From Pseudocercospora fijiensis CIRAD86 (taxonomy: Eukaryota; Ascomycota; Dothideomycetes; Mycosphaerellales; Mycosphaerellaceae): DNA of 64,000 nucleotides. The position numbers and the translations under genes are program-made. The notes beneath the pieces are model-generated. The model made no database searches. It was given only the letters and a program-made list of their open reading frames with translations, and was not told the DNA's origin. Numbering within the stretch: position 1 is the stretch's first letter; every line of letters starts with the position of its first letter. Positions 44,201 through 55,100 of the stretch are shown piece after piece. The DNA lies in the NCBI RefSeq assembly GCF_000340215.1, contig NW_006921551.1, forward strand, positions 144,475 through 208,474. The letters are read 5' to 3'.

Positions 44201-45660
44201 CTAAGTAGCACCCCCTTTAGTAAACTATCTAATTTAGCTATTATCGCAACTGCCTTAGTATAGAGACACGTTAAGGCCTATAATACAAAGGGGTACCTCT
44301 GCCCTGTTTAGTCGCCTTCTATAGTACGGTTTGATTTCGTCGACTAATCGCTATCGACTAAAGAAACGCGCGATATAGAACGTAACTTCTAGTTTAGCGA
44401 TAATAGTAATATCTCCGACTCGGCTAGGTATATTAGCAATTAGGTTTCTAAGTACTTACAATCCGAATACTCTAACGCGACCGTAGGTCGAATAGAACTA
44501 AGTATTACGGATAAAGATACTCGGGCGCTAGATAAGTTTCGCCCCTAGTTACTAACGAAAATAGTTCGCCTTAAGAAGACGCTAATATAGCAACCTATAC
44601 CTAATGCTCCGCGCGTACCGGCGATCGATTGTCTACTACATTCCTATTTTAATATCGGCTTACAATTTAAATCTATAGAAGATCTAGTATTAAGCGAGTA
44701 GGTCGAAGAATAGAAGGTAGCGGAAGATATTAAATTTATATACGTATCTAAGATAATGCGGGTCTTTACTATGTTTCTATCGCTACTTCTTATACTACGG
44801 AGAGGCGATACGGACTTAATTAAGGAACTTAGTACTTTTATACTATAGGACATTAAAAACATACTTCCTAGGATACGCGACTACGGTTTATCGGATCCCT
44901 ACCTCTAGGACTATATGCTAACACTATATAACGAGCCGGTTATAGTGTCGCTACGGTATATAATCCGAATTAAGCGTAGTAAGTAGCGCTAGTACGGGCA
45001 TAGAAGTAAGATTGTGCTAGCTAGCTTCAAGCCGTAGAATGTCTTCGTAGTAGACTTAGTACGTATCTATCTGCCCCCTATCTACTAAGTATATAAGACT
45101 AACATTTTTGTAGTATCTTTAGTAGCTAGCTATATAGAAAGAAGGCTCCGAGTATTACGATAATATCCTAAGCACTAGCAATATAGTATATAGAATCCTT
45201 ATCGATACTTAGAGTAGCTAGACCGATACTACTAGGGCCGACCTTATTAAAGAGTTCGTATCTACGAGGAACAAGGTAAATAGATACAGCGACGAGAAGT
45301 GGCTTATAGTAGTATATATAAGCTAGATTACAACTAGTATAAACCTCCCCCCTACGGATACCGTTATTATTATCGACAATTACTAGACTCCGGAGGCTAA
45401 CATTTAAATAGGTAGAAGAGTATCTCGCGCGGCCGGCGTTTAGAGGGCAGATTTTACGGAGTCGTACCGATTTGTAATAGTATCGGTTGTAATTATATAG
45501 GTAGCATAGGTTATAAGTAGACAGGTACGAGCTTAGGATATATAATAATCGCTCGGCTTCGAAAAGGAAAAAAAGAGGAAAAAGGGTAAAGCATAATAGG
45601 ATATAGCTATAGCGTACGTCGGCGCTAGTATTACGAGCGAGGGAAGTAGTATATAGAGTC
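41260..45660 (+). pseudogene. Large SNF2-type (SF2) helicase/ATPase relic
   Basis: About 1450 codons in largely one frame. The N-terminal 600 residues are low-complexity and basic (SRQTTPSIPKRRASSTSTSK near 41810). The ATPase core has Walker A GIDVGIGKT at 43403-43429 (family DEMGLGKT), Walker B VDEFY at 44114-44128 (family DEAH/DEFH; likely His to Tyr), motif III LSSTPF near 44204-44221. A C-terminal helicase part reads PPTDTVIIIDNYWTPEANIx, then IGRRVSRAAG at 45408-45437 (motif V-VI region). A one-base frame change precedes this last part. SNF2 proteins remodel chromatin or DNA-protein complexes. Here it is RIP-killed and not part of a known retroelement. Confidence 0.8.
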
Positions 45661-45767
45661 GACGTCGATATAGTAGATACGCTATAAAATGTTAATATAA
45701 GTAAAGCAAGCCTAACTTTGTGTTTATCCGCGCCTAATATTAATAACTACTACTATAGGTACAAATT

Positions 45768-45965
45768 AGTAATACGACTCGATAACCGACTTAGGGTACG
45801 AGTCGGTAAGCCTATATATTAGGAAGCGACCTAGACTACCGCTCTACCCTTTAAATTAGCGATGCGACTCGACAACTAACTAGCTATCCGACTTAGTCCG
45901 GCTTAGGTTACTAATCGGCAAACCGACGTATTAGGAAGCTACCTAAACTACCGCCCTACCCTTCC
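45768..45965. repeat. Imperfect ~100-bp direct repeat, 2 copies
   Basis: Both copies carry gactcga-aac-acta, ccgacttag, and end ttaggaagc-acctaaactaccgc-ctaccctt-like sequence (copy 1 45770-45860, copy 2 45866-45965). They contain the motif accgactt/gactcgg also seen at 36095 and 40765. Confidence 0.7.
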
Positions 45966-46014
45966 TACCCCCTCTTACTATACATCCGTATAGTATGTTT
46001 CTCTATATTCCGTT

Positions 46015-46400
46015 ACTACCTTTGCGTATCGAGTATAAGGTTATTATATGCCTATTGTTTTCGTAATAGAAACGCAACCTGTTTACGTAATTGCTCTAAC
46101 TCTAGTACTAACCGCTCTACCTCGTCTTATAGTTCTTTATTCGTCTTCTATTGTATAAATAGCGGCGGTCTATTCTTGCGGATATATAGCGCTACCCTGC
46201 CCGAGATTCGAATGCTTCGTTTAATCTATCTAACCGGGTCCTCTACGTTAGGAAAGGCTAACTAGCTACTACGTTTATCGACTCGATTAAGTGCTAACGA
46301 CTTAACCGCGTACTGCGACTCTTAACTGTCCTTTACCTTATCTATATTATCGAAGTTCCCTATCGCTCTAGTATTAAGTAGAACATATATAGTATAGACC
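46015..46400 (-). pseudogene. Small coiled-coil ORF
   Basis: The minus strand reads Y-T-I-Y-V-L-L-N-T-R-A, NFDNIDKVKDS, QYAVKSLALNRVDKRSS, then VEDPVR, IKRSIRISGRVALYIRKNRP, and a clear heptad-type helix DEVERLVLELEQLRKQVAFL followed by RKQ. Stops occur only at Gln/Trp-type positions. About 125 codons. Family not recognised; the layout (basic domain, then leucine-rich coiled coil) suits a small DNA-binding dimer. Confidence 0.5.
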
Positions 46401-46529
46401 CTAGGCTAGGAAATCGAACATAGTCGACTAGGTTATATAGTATAGGCGATCGGTTAAACAACCCCGTAACCGTAGCTAGAGCGATTAGTAACTAGCGCGC
46501 TAGCTAGAACTATACTCGGCGCTACGATA

Positions 46530-46890
46530 CTATTTACTATATAGCGCTACTATTATACGTACGGAGCTAGACTATAGTTAGGGCAAAGGCGTAGACAAGG
46601 TTAAGCTTAAGATAAGAACTACGCCGGCGATAAGGAGTATTACGAGGAGGACGCTACGGCTACGGCTATCGCGGGCCTCTAGTAGAACAAGAAGCCAAAC
46701 CCTATCTACTACGCGGCGCCGCTATTATACTACGGAGCAAGATTATAGCTAGGGCAAAGGCGTAGGTAAAGTTAAGCTCGAGATACGAACTACGGCTACG
46801 GCTATCGCGGGCCTCCGGTAGAATAAGAAGCTAAACCCTATCTACTACGTAGCGCCGCTATTATACTACGGAGCTAGATTATAGCTAGGT
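46530..46890. repeat. Tandem repeat with 130-175-bp period, about 2.7 copies
   Basis: Each copy has ctacggagc-agattatagctagg, then ggcaaaggcgtag, then ctacggctatcgcgggcctc, then aaaccctatctactacg. The first copy has an extra ~36 bp. Copy starts near 46558, 46732 and 46864. Confidence 0.8.
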
Positions 46891-46986
46891 TAAAGGTAGT
46901 AAGAGCATTATAGGAGGACGACCGAGTCGCCTTACTTACTCTTAGAGTATCCTATAACTATACCTTTGTTATTCTCGCTATATATT

Positions 46987-47200
46987 GCTCCGACGTATAT
47001 AACCTAGCGTAATGCCGTTAAGTTAGACAATAAGGGACCGTTTGTCCGGCTAGAGGGCTATAAGGATACTTAGGGGTTCGAAAAAGTGTCCGAGAGCTTC
47101 CTCTTTCGAGGCCCTAAGCTTCCTTATAGCCCTCTAGCCGAATAAACGGTCCCTTATTGTCTAACCTAACGGCATTAGGCTAGGTTACATACGTCGGAGC
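46987..47200. repeat. Large palindrome, arms about 95 bp
   Basis: Left arm 46987-47088 (gctccgacgtatataacc ... ggggttcgaaaaag) and right arm 47105-47200 (its inverted copy, ending gttacatacgtcggagc) are separated by about 16 bp. Mismatches are mostly transitions. The right arm stays open in the Argonaute frame except for RIP-type stops, so the palindrome may be an inverted duplication of the start of that coding segment, or a foldback element. Confidence 0.88.
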
Positions 47201-47202
47201 AA

Positions 47203-48390
47203 AAGCCGTTTAGAGTTAAGATTAGGCCTATTATTAGCTTCGCGAAGGCTACCGACAAGATCTAGGTTTAGCGTTTTAGTAATACTAACTAGGTTAGATT
47301 CCGCCTTGCCGACTATAGTATCCTAAATGCTATAACGCGATAGATTACTATAAATAATTACTTCTATTAATACTACGGAATTACCCTTAGATACCTAGAT
47401 CGTCCGGTACTTAACGTTAGTATACGCGCTAATCCCTAATACCTACCTGCCGAGCTGTATACAATCCGTACTAATAAGCCTTATCGACGCCTACTTAGAG
47501 GCGACTAGACTTCTAAGATGCTTAAATTCGTAGCTATATTTCTAAACCTCGATACTATATCTATTACCGGAACTCCTAGTGCTAGGCTTAGGAATAGTCC
47601 GCGGCTCTTCCGTCTTGCCGATCCTACCGGTAATTATTAGTTAACTCCCGTAAAGCTATTTAGCTTCTCGGTAGGTACTAGCATAATTATAGTGCCTAGC
47701 CGTATCCTAGATACTCCTCGCGTAGGCTATAATTCGAATTCGAAACCTAGTACACTATAGAAGGACTGCTAGAACTTATAGAGCGTTAAGTTTACTAGAC
47801 CTAGAAAATTTGATAAGTAGTCGGTCCTAGTTACTAACCGCAAGAGCAATCGAGGCAGTGTACTATATAGTAACCTAGGTAGTCCTAAAAAGGCCTTTAT
47901 AAAGCTCTATAGTAGTAAAGAGAAGTATCCGAAGATAACCGTAATTATCGTTAGTAAGCGTTACTATACTCGTTTCTACCCGACTCGTAGGTAGGATACA
48001 TATAATAACTATTAGAACCTACTCGTAGGTATAGTCGTCGACTATAGTATCGCCGATAAGATCTATATAGGGTCGGGCTATAGGCACATTTAGGACTTTA
48101 AGGCATAGCACGACCCGCTTACTACGTAGTTATTAAGGACGAAATTAAGTTTAAGGCGGATAAACTTTAGCAATTTATATACTACCTCTACTACCTCTTT
48201 AGCCGTACGATAAAGGCTGTGTCTATCTGCCTACTAGTATACTACGCAGACCTTCTTTGCGAACGTAGCCGTGCCTATTTGTTTAGCGTCCTAGCTAAGA
48301 GTTATAGCAGTAATTCTTTAGTCTTTAATGCCGGACAAGAGTAGTCTCGTCTAGAGGATAAAGAAGAAGAAGAAGAGCAGTTTGGCGGAC
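47203..48390 (+). pseudogene. Argonaute (QDE-2-like) relic, cut by assembly gap
   Basis: Eukaryotic Argonautes bind small RNAs and silence matching transcripts. In one frame: PFRVKIRPII, then PAZ-type INNYFY, YYGITLRYLDRPVLNV, then YLPAELYTI (family YLPAEVC); KPYRRLLRGD; linker/MID VKLFSFSVGTSIIIVPSRIL and PRVGYNSNSKPSTL; then KYPKITVIIVSKRYYTRFYP (family KRHHTRFYPT, both His to Tyr), VVDYSI. After a small frame shift near 48120: YVVIKDEIKFKADKL, LFSRTIKAVSIC, VYYADLLCERSRAYL, the standard PIWI C-terminus, then an acidic tail. The N-terminal half of PIWI, including the first two catalytic Asp, appears absent between 47870 and 47915. Confidence 0.88.
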
Positions 48391-48774
48391 NNNNNNNNNN
48401 NNNNNNNNNNNNNNNNNNNNNNNNNNNNNNNNNNNNNNNNNNNNNNNNNNNNNNNNNNNNNNNNNNNNNNNNNNNNNNNNNNNNNNNNNNNNNNNNNNNN
48501 NNNNNNNNNNNNNNNNNNNNNNNNNNNNNNNNNNNNNNNNNNNNNNNNNNNNNNNNNNNNNNNNNNNNNNNNNNNNNNNNNNNNNNNNNNNNNNNNNNNN
48601 NNNNNNNNNNNNNNNNNNNNNNNNNNNNNNNNNNNNNNNNNNNNNNNNNNNNNNNNNNNNNNNNNNNNNNNNNNNNNNNNNNNNNNNNNNNNNNNNNNNN
48701 NNNNNNNNNNNNNNNNNNNNNNNNNNNNNNNNNNNNNNNNNNNNNNNNNNNNNNNNNNNNNNNNNNNNNNNNNN
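48391..48774. other. Assembly gap (384 N)
   Basis: Run of Ns at the end of the Argonaute relic. Sequence character changes across it from RIP-degraded to ordinary. Confidence 1.
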
Positions 48775-48965
48775 TCTTCAATGAGGAAAATTAAGACCCC
48801 CCTCTGGAATGGAACCATCATGAGGTTGGGCTTTGATCTGCTGGATGCAAGGGGGAGGATGATGTTATGCTACGGGAGGCGAAGAGAATGATTTGTGATG
48901 TAAGGTATTAATTAAGATCTCCTGCCTCCTATGCGAAGGGATTAGCTGCTTAATAATAATTGCAG
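48775..48965. other. Short RIP-free segment after the gap
   Basis: About 190 bp with normal CpA/TpG content (gaggttgggctttgatctgc). The frame open on the plus strand is short and not recognised. Just after it gaaggtcggtcatagcc and its near-inverse at 49016-49028 are visible. Confidence 0.4.
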
Positions 48966-49800
48966 CCTTGTATACCCTCACACTGGAAGGTCGGTCATAG
49001 CCTACGGCGTTATTAGCCTCGACCTTCGTTAACTACGGTATAACTACGACGGCGACGAAAATCCTATAGTACTTCTACCGAGAATTATAACGAGATGCTA
49101 TAAAAGACAAGAAACTATATAGCGGGACCTAAAGCAGTACGGAACTTGTTACGAAGGCAGGTATAGGCATAGGCTAGGTAGGAGGCCCTAGCCTACTATA
49201 TTATATACTTCTCTAAGCCTAGATAGACTTAGAATAATTATCTACTTTATAACACACGATGTATAATAAAATAGTAGCTTCGCTTTGAGCACTAGCGTAA
49301 AAATACGTACTAACCGTCTCTAAACGGACTATCCGAACTACGGTTTACTATTCCCCTCTCTAAGGTAAAAAGTCCTCTACGCCGAAGGAGAATCCTAACG
49401 AACTACTCTAATACTACTTTCCGTACTATAGAACGCCGCAGCTACGCTATAAAGAAAGAGGCTATAATTTAGTACGAAATATACGAGATCTATAGGCGAA
49501 TCGGCTCGGAGATTAACGATAGACCTAGCCTAGCGCCGCGGCGCGCTTTACGCTCCCTCTATTAATACCCTTACTTACTAAGGGTAGGAGCGTTAGTTCG
49601 GGCTAGTAGGAGCTAGGTACCTAACCCTTCTAACTTCCCCCTTTTTAGGTATAAGGACGTAGGAGGTTCCGACTACTCTTACGGTAGCTACTACGCCTAT
49701 AACTACGGTTAATATCGAAACGGTTTCCCGCTCCGCCTCTTAATATCTACGTTATAATACTAGAGCCTATAGCATTAAAGGACTAGGAATCTCCGAACGA
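48966..49800. other. RIP-degraded leader of the second Gypsy element, no gene assigned
   Basis: CpG-rich, TpA-rich sequence without recognisable domain. No LTR matching the 57 kb side was found by eye, so the 5' end of the element is not located. Confidence 0.35.
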
Positions 49801-52100
49801 TCCGCCGCCTATAGCTTAGGAGGATTATACTCTTCCCGAATTAAAGGAAGATAGATACTACCTAGTTTATATAGTGTATATACTATTAGCCTTCTTAAAA
49901 CTAAGGTAGTATCTAAGCAAGCTATTCGAGAAGGATCTTAGATATAGAGTTATCGCTATTACCGAGTAGTACGAGGATCCGGAGGAGGCTAAACCTCTAC
50001 GTCGCCTAAGGTTATAGTCCCGCGTTCTAGATATAAATAAAGACGCAACTCCTAAGCCTTAGATACGCGCTAAGATTATTAGTTCGTAGGTTAACGATAA
50101 CTCCCTATCGCTTTCCGCTATACGATAAGTATATCGTCTAACTTCGTACTAGTCGGATAGCCTATACTTCGCCTAGTAGCTAGTAGAATACCTTAAGTCT
50201 ACCGACGAGAATCCGGCCGTAGGCGAGAATTAGCTACGTCGCTATAAGGTTTATATCCCTCTACGGCTAGAGAAGTAGGGCGTCCGCCGCTTAATCGAGG
50301 AAGAGAACTTAGGCTAAGCTAAGCCTAATAGACGTAGGGAGTCCTTTAAAATCAACCCGCTAACGGGTAACGTTTTTAAGAATTTCGGTACCTTTCGTAA
50401 AGACGACCCGCCTCCTAAGCCTCGCGAGAGCTTATTAATCTCGGTGTCTAGCAGTTCGATACTTAGCTTACTACCGGATTCCTAGCTAGAAGGAGAAAAT
50501 ATATCGGGCAAGTAGGCTCTAGGATCTATAGTACCGGCGAACGGTATAGCCGGCGCTAAATAGCGAGATAAAATTAGATAAATAAAGTCCTAGGTAGCTT
50601 AGTAGCTAGCCGAGCAACGCACTAAGGTAGATAATAATCGAGCTACGGATCGTATACGTCTATAGAGGGTACTAGACGAATAGCGCGAGGCTTACGAGAT
50701 CGAGATATAGGCCTAAATCTAATAAGCGTTTAACGAAGGCCGTAAGGAGGCTATAAGAGCTAAGAATAAAAGTAGAGATAAGGGTATAGAAGCTAGTAGA
50801 GCACTACCTCCGATAGCCTTAGAATAGCGCTATACTATCGATACGAATAGTATCCCTAAATTGTTCCTTACCGACGAATAGCGACGGCGAAGGAGGAATA
50901 CTAAGTCTACTAGGCACTTTAACGACGAGGTTACCGCTAATAATAACGCTACTACTAATACTAATACTAATACTAGGAATAATAGGAATAATAATACCTC
51001 CGCTAGCGCTAACAACGATAATACTAGATACGATAAGCTAGAGGCATTAGTAGGAAAACTAGTAGAGGTAATATAGTCTAATAACGCCGCCTTAGCGGCC
51101 CTACGACTAAATAATGACTATTCTAGGCTACTAGGGTAGTAGCGATATAGAAATCTTTACGCGATACGTAGCCGAACTAGCTAAGGTACGACTAGAGCTA
51201 AGTAGCTAGCTAATTAGAATCGGAATACTCGAGCTAGTATCGTACTAGAGATTAGCTCGGAGCGCTACGCCTATAGAGGCCTTAGCGCTAAAGGCAATCC
51301 TAGGCCTACCTAAGATCGGGCCGGCTTTATAGACCTAGGGTTCGAGCCTGCCGGCGTATATGCTCTACTATACGCTAGTCCTCCTTATACTCTAGTTACG
51401 GACTTTAGTTAGGAGGTCGCGCCCTATAAGTTTAAGCCTAAGCAAGTTAGGTATTTTAATAAAGACCTTCCGGAGAGTAAAGGTAAAGGCCTAGTTATAT
51501 ATATCGGTAATATAGCTTATTATCGAGACGTTTTTACTTTTATTACTCGCCTCGATATAGCTATTTAAGTAGGCGAGTATCTAGTAGCAACCCTACGTCT
51601 ATTACTATATAGATGCCTTTAGGGCTCCGCCTTAGCTTAGTACTTTTACGGCCTTACTAACGATCGACGTACGCTCCTTTAAACTAGCCCGGGTATCGAG
51701 CGATAGAAGGAGGCCTTACGCGAACAGTTCCGATTAGACCCCTTACTAGTCGCGGCGCGCGAATTAGAATTAGAATAATATCGTATTAAGGAAGTCGTAG
51801 CCCGAAAGAGCGTAAGCGAATTCGTTATTAACGTTATACGTTTAGCGTAGTAAAGCGGTACGGAGTTACTTATAGGGCAAATTAATTATACCTTCCGGAA
51901 GATCGCGCTAGAGCTACGCGGCGATCTTAATACGTCTACGCTATTATAGACGTATTAGACGCTTATCGATATAATATAAGCCTATTACGCGATTACTATC
52001 GGGAGGTCCCCGATTAATCTAGACGCGCTAAATGCTTAGAATGCTATAACATTAGTTACGGAGCAGCCCTAAGTCTACTATATCGCTAAAACGACTAAGG
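49800..52100 (+). pseudogene. Gag of the second Gypsy element
   Basis: Long frame with charged N-terminal region (EEENLGQAKPNRRRESFKIN near 50298-50357), a Glu/Arg-rich coiled stretch near 50640-50780, an Asn/Thr-rich low-complexity tract at 50930-51010, then the capsid-like part: DVFTFITRLDIAI near 51526-51565 and ALREQFRLDPLL near 51715-51750. Stops are at former Gln/Trp codons. Confidence 0.65.
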
Positions 52101-55100
52101 CTACGCCCTTAGTAGGAGAGGTATAGTACTATACGATTTTATCGAGTACCTCGAAGATTTCTTCCTCTATCGACGATAGGAAGACTCGCGTAGGAAAGCG
52201 CTCCTTCGGTACTATTAATAACCTTATACTATAGGTCTATTATATACGAGAACGCCCTTAATAGGAATTGCAAATTATACCCTACTTAGCAAAACTCCCT
52301 CCGAAAGACCTAGCTTATACTTTTAGATATTACGATATCGTCGAGGCGAACTACGCCCTTTCTCTAGAAGGGGATTTTAAGCGCGTTTGCCTCGATACTA
52401 GTACTAAAGCATCTATAATAGACCGGGGGTAGCTAACTATATAACTAGGGTAAGACGATATTTAGTATCTTAAGCAACCTCTAGAATTCCGTAGTTTAGC
52501 TAGAAGTATATAGTGCGAGTAATAGATTAATTTATCGATATACTTTCCTATCTTCGCTAGGTATTCTTAGTTACCCGCTCTAGCCTATATTAAATAGCTA
52601 GTAAGGGTAATACTAAACTTACCCTATAACACACTCCTCGGGATAGATATTATAACGCCCGTAGGATTTATTATCTATATAGGCGCTAGATATATCGAGA
52701 TAATAGGAAACGACGGCGCGCTTATACCGATCGCCTATTCGCTAAAATCTAATCGTTTCCTACGCGCTAACGTTAAGTCTATAGATAGACTAAGAGTACT
52801 ACTACGTATAGCCGTTATAGCTAAGGTACAAATCGATAAAGCCGATACCCTAAAGGACGTAAATAGGGACTTCCTCTACGCGCTAAATCTACTCGGCCTC
52901 CCTAATACGGCGGTAGTATATATCTATATAGCCGGACTAGAGATACTAGCGGTATAGGTCCGTAACCTTAGCTATAATAACGACTTAATTATTTAGCGAT
53001 ATCGAAGTATAGATAAATTATAGAAACTATAGCTAGATAACTTCTACTAGATCGACGAGTTCGATACCGACCCTAGGTCGATAGAGCGTAAGATTAGCGG
53101 CACGTCTCTTAGACGAGATCTACGACTAATAAATAAGCTCTACTATATACCCGAATCGATAGACCTACGGTCCCTAGTAGTTTTTTAAAGCGACGCTATA
53201 GGCTAGCTTTAGTTAATTCCGCCTCTAGCTAAAGACTCCGTAAGACGCGATTAGGCTAGAGTAGGTCTATAATTCCGGCGGATCCGTAAATCTTAACCTA
53301 CTATTTACGGACTTAGCGAAAACGACGAGATAGACTTAATAGACCTAGACTACCCTTCCGATACTACGAAAATCTTAGTAGATACGGGGATAGCTACTAT
53401 TATAACCTCGGCTAGGGTAACGATCTATATAGCGAATCTAGATACCGCGGCAGCCTTAGATATTAGGTCTATCGTAGAGAAATACCCCTAACTATAGATA
53501 GATCGGGATATAACGATCGATCTTCCTAAAGATAGATAGCTAGAGCTCCTACTTAAATCGGGCTAGGAAAACGAGAAGTTTAGTAGTAAGGTCTACCGTA
53601 TATCTAATAAGGATAATAGTTACAATATAGAGGTAAATAAGTAGTTTAATAAACTTTATATTTAAGGCAAAATAGCCTATAGTAAAAAGCTATCGCCGCT
53701 AGTATAGCTAGTCTTTATAGTCTAGAGAACTCTTTTCTACGACGATAGTACTACGTATAGAAAGCCGCGCGTAGTAATCGATATCTAAGGCCTTAATAGT
53801 ATATCCTAGAAGGATACCTACCCGCTACTACTCTAGGACGATATTATCGCGAAATTACGCGGCTATAAGTATATTTCCGTTATAAATATAAGATCTATAT
53901 TCTACTAATTCGTAGTCGCGGAAAGGGATCGCTAGAAATTTACCGTTAATACCGCGCGAGGATAGGAATATCTAAAAGTCGCTACTATAGGTTACTATAA
54001 TAGCGTATAGTATATATAAAGACTACTCGACCGTACCCTATAGGAATTTAGCGATATAGCGAATAGATATATTAACGATATAGTTCTCGGCTCGGTAGAC
54101 CTACTAGTAGAGTCCTACCGAGATTTGCTTAATCGCGTATTTAAAAAAATAGATAAGATACGGTTTAGTTTAGAACTAGGAAAGGCCTTCTTAGGATTCC
54201 CTTTTATAAAAATCCTAGGTAGAGAAGTAGACGGGAAAGGCTTCGTAACGTAAGCGGATCGACTCGTAGTACTATAAGAATTAGAAAAGCCTACTAACGC
54301 CGAACAACTCGAGCAATATCTCGGACTAGTAGGCTACCTTAGGTCTATAGTACTATACTACGGAAGAATTACCCTACCGCTCTAATAGGCGAAAGTCGCG
54401 GCTATAAAGGATTACTAGGCTATCTAAACGAAAAGAGGTAAGCGACGCGCTTAAATACGGGGCGCGCGCCTCTAATAGACTAACGAAATAAATACCGCTT
54501 AGAAAATTATATAGTCGATATAGTCGGAAAAGTACCGAGGGTTTCTTTAGTATTTTAACCCTAAGTCTACCTTTTATATCGACGTTAATATATCTAAGGA
54601 ATTCGGAATCGGGGTAATATACTACTAAGTCTATAGAGACTTAGATATAGAATACGAGGAGCCCGAACTAGTAACTCGTAGAGACGATATAGTTTCGGAT
54701 TTCGTTAATAGTACTACCTAGTTACGGAGATCTAAGCAATTCCCGCGTAATAGACTTAAGGTATTAGGGTTTGCTAGCTATATACTTACTAGGGCCGAAG
54801 CCTGCTACTAGCCTATAGAACTCGAATTGTTCGGGGTAGTATAGGCAATTAAAAGGGCCTCTTATATAGTAGATTCTACGCTAAAGACTATCGTAGTTAC
54901 CGACTATAGTATAGTTACTACGATAGTAAAAAAGACGTAAATCGTAACGACGGTATCTACGGCTAGCCTTAATCGCCGAATAATCTAAGCCGCGGTATAT
55001 ATTTCCTAGTTTACAAACCTCGATATTATTTATAGGCTAGGTAGAAATTATATCGCTCCCGATATACTCTCCCGACTATAAGGCGCGAGTTCTCCTAATC

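Noticed and set aside
44644..44862. Minus-strand frame of 72 codons
   Set aside because: Antisense to the helicase relic.
36180..45660. Starship-type giant element
   Set aside because: No captain-type tyrosine recombinase could be recognised at either end, so the name is not justified.
50830..51015. Minus-strand Leu/Val-rich frame
   Set aside because: Antisense of the Asn/Thr-rich gag tract; hydrophobicity is a by-product of that repeat.
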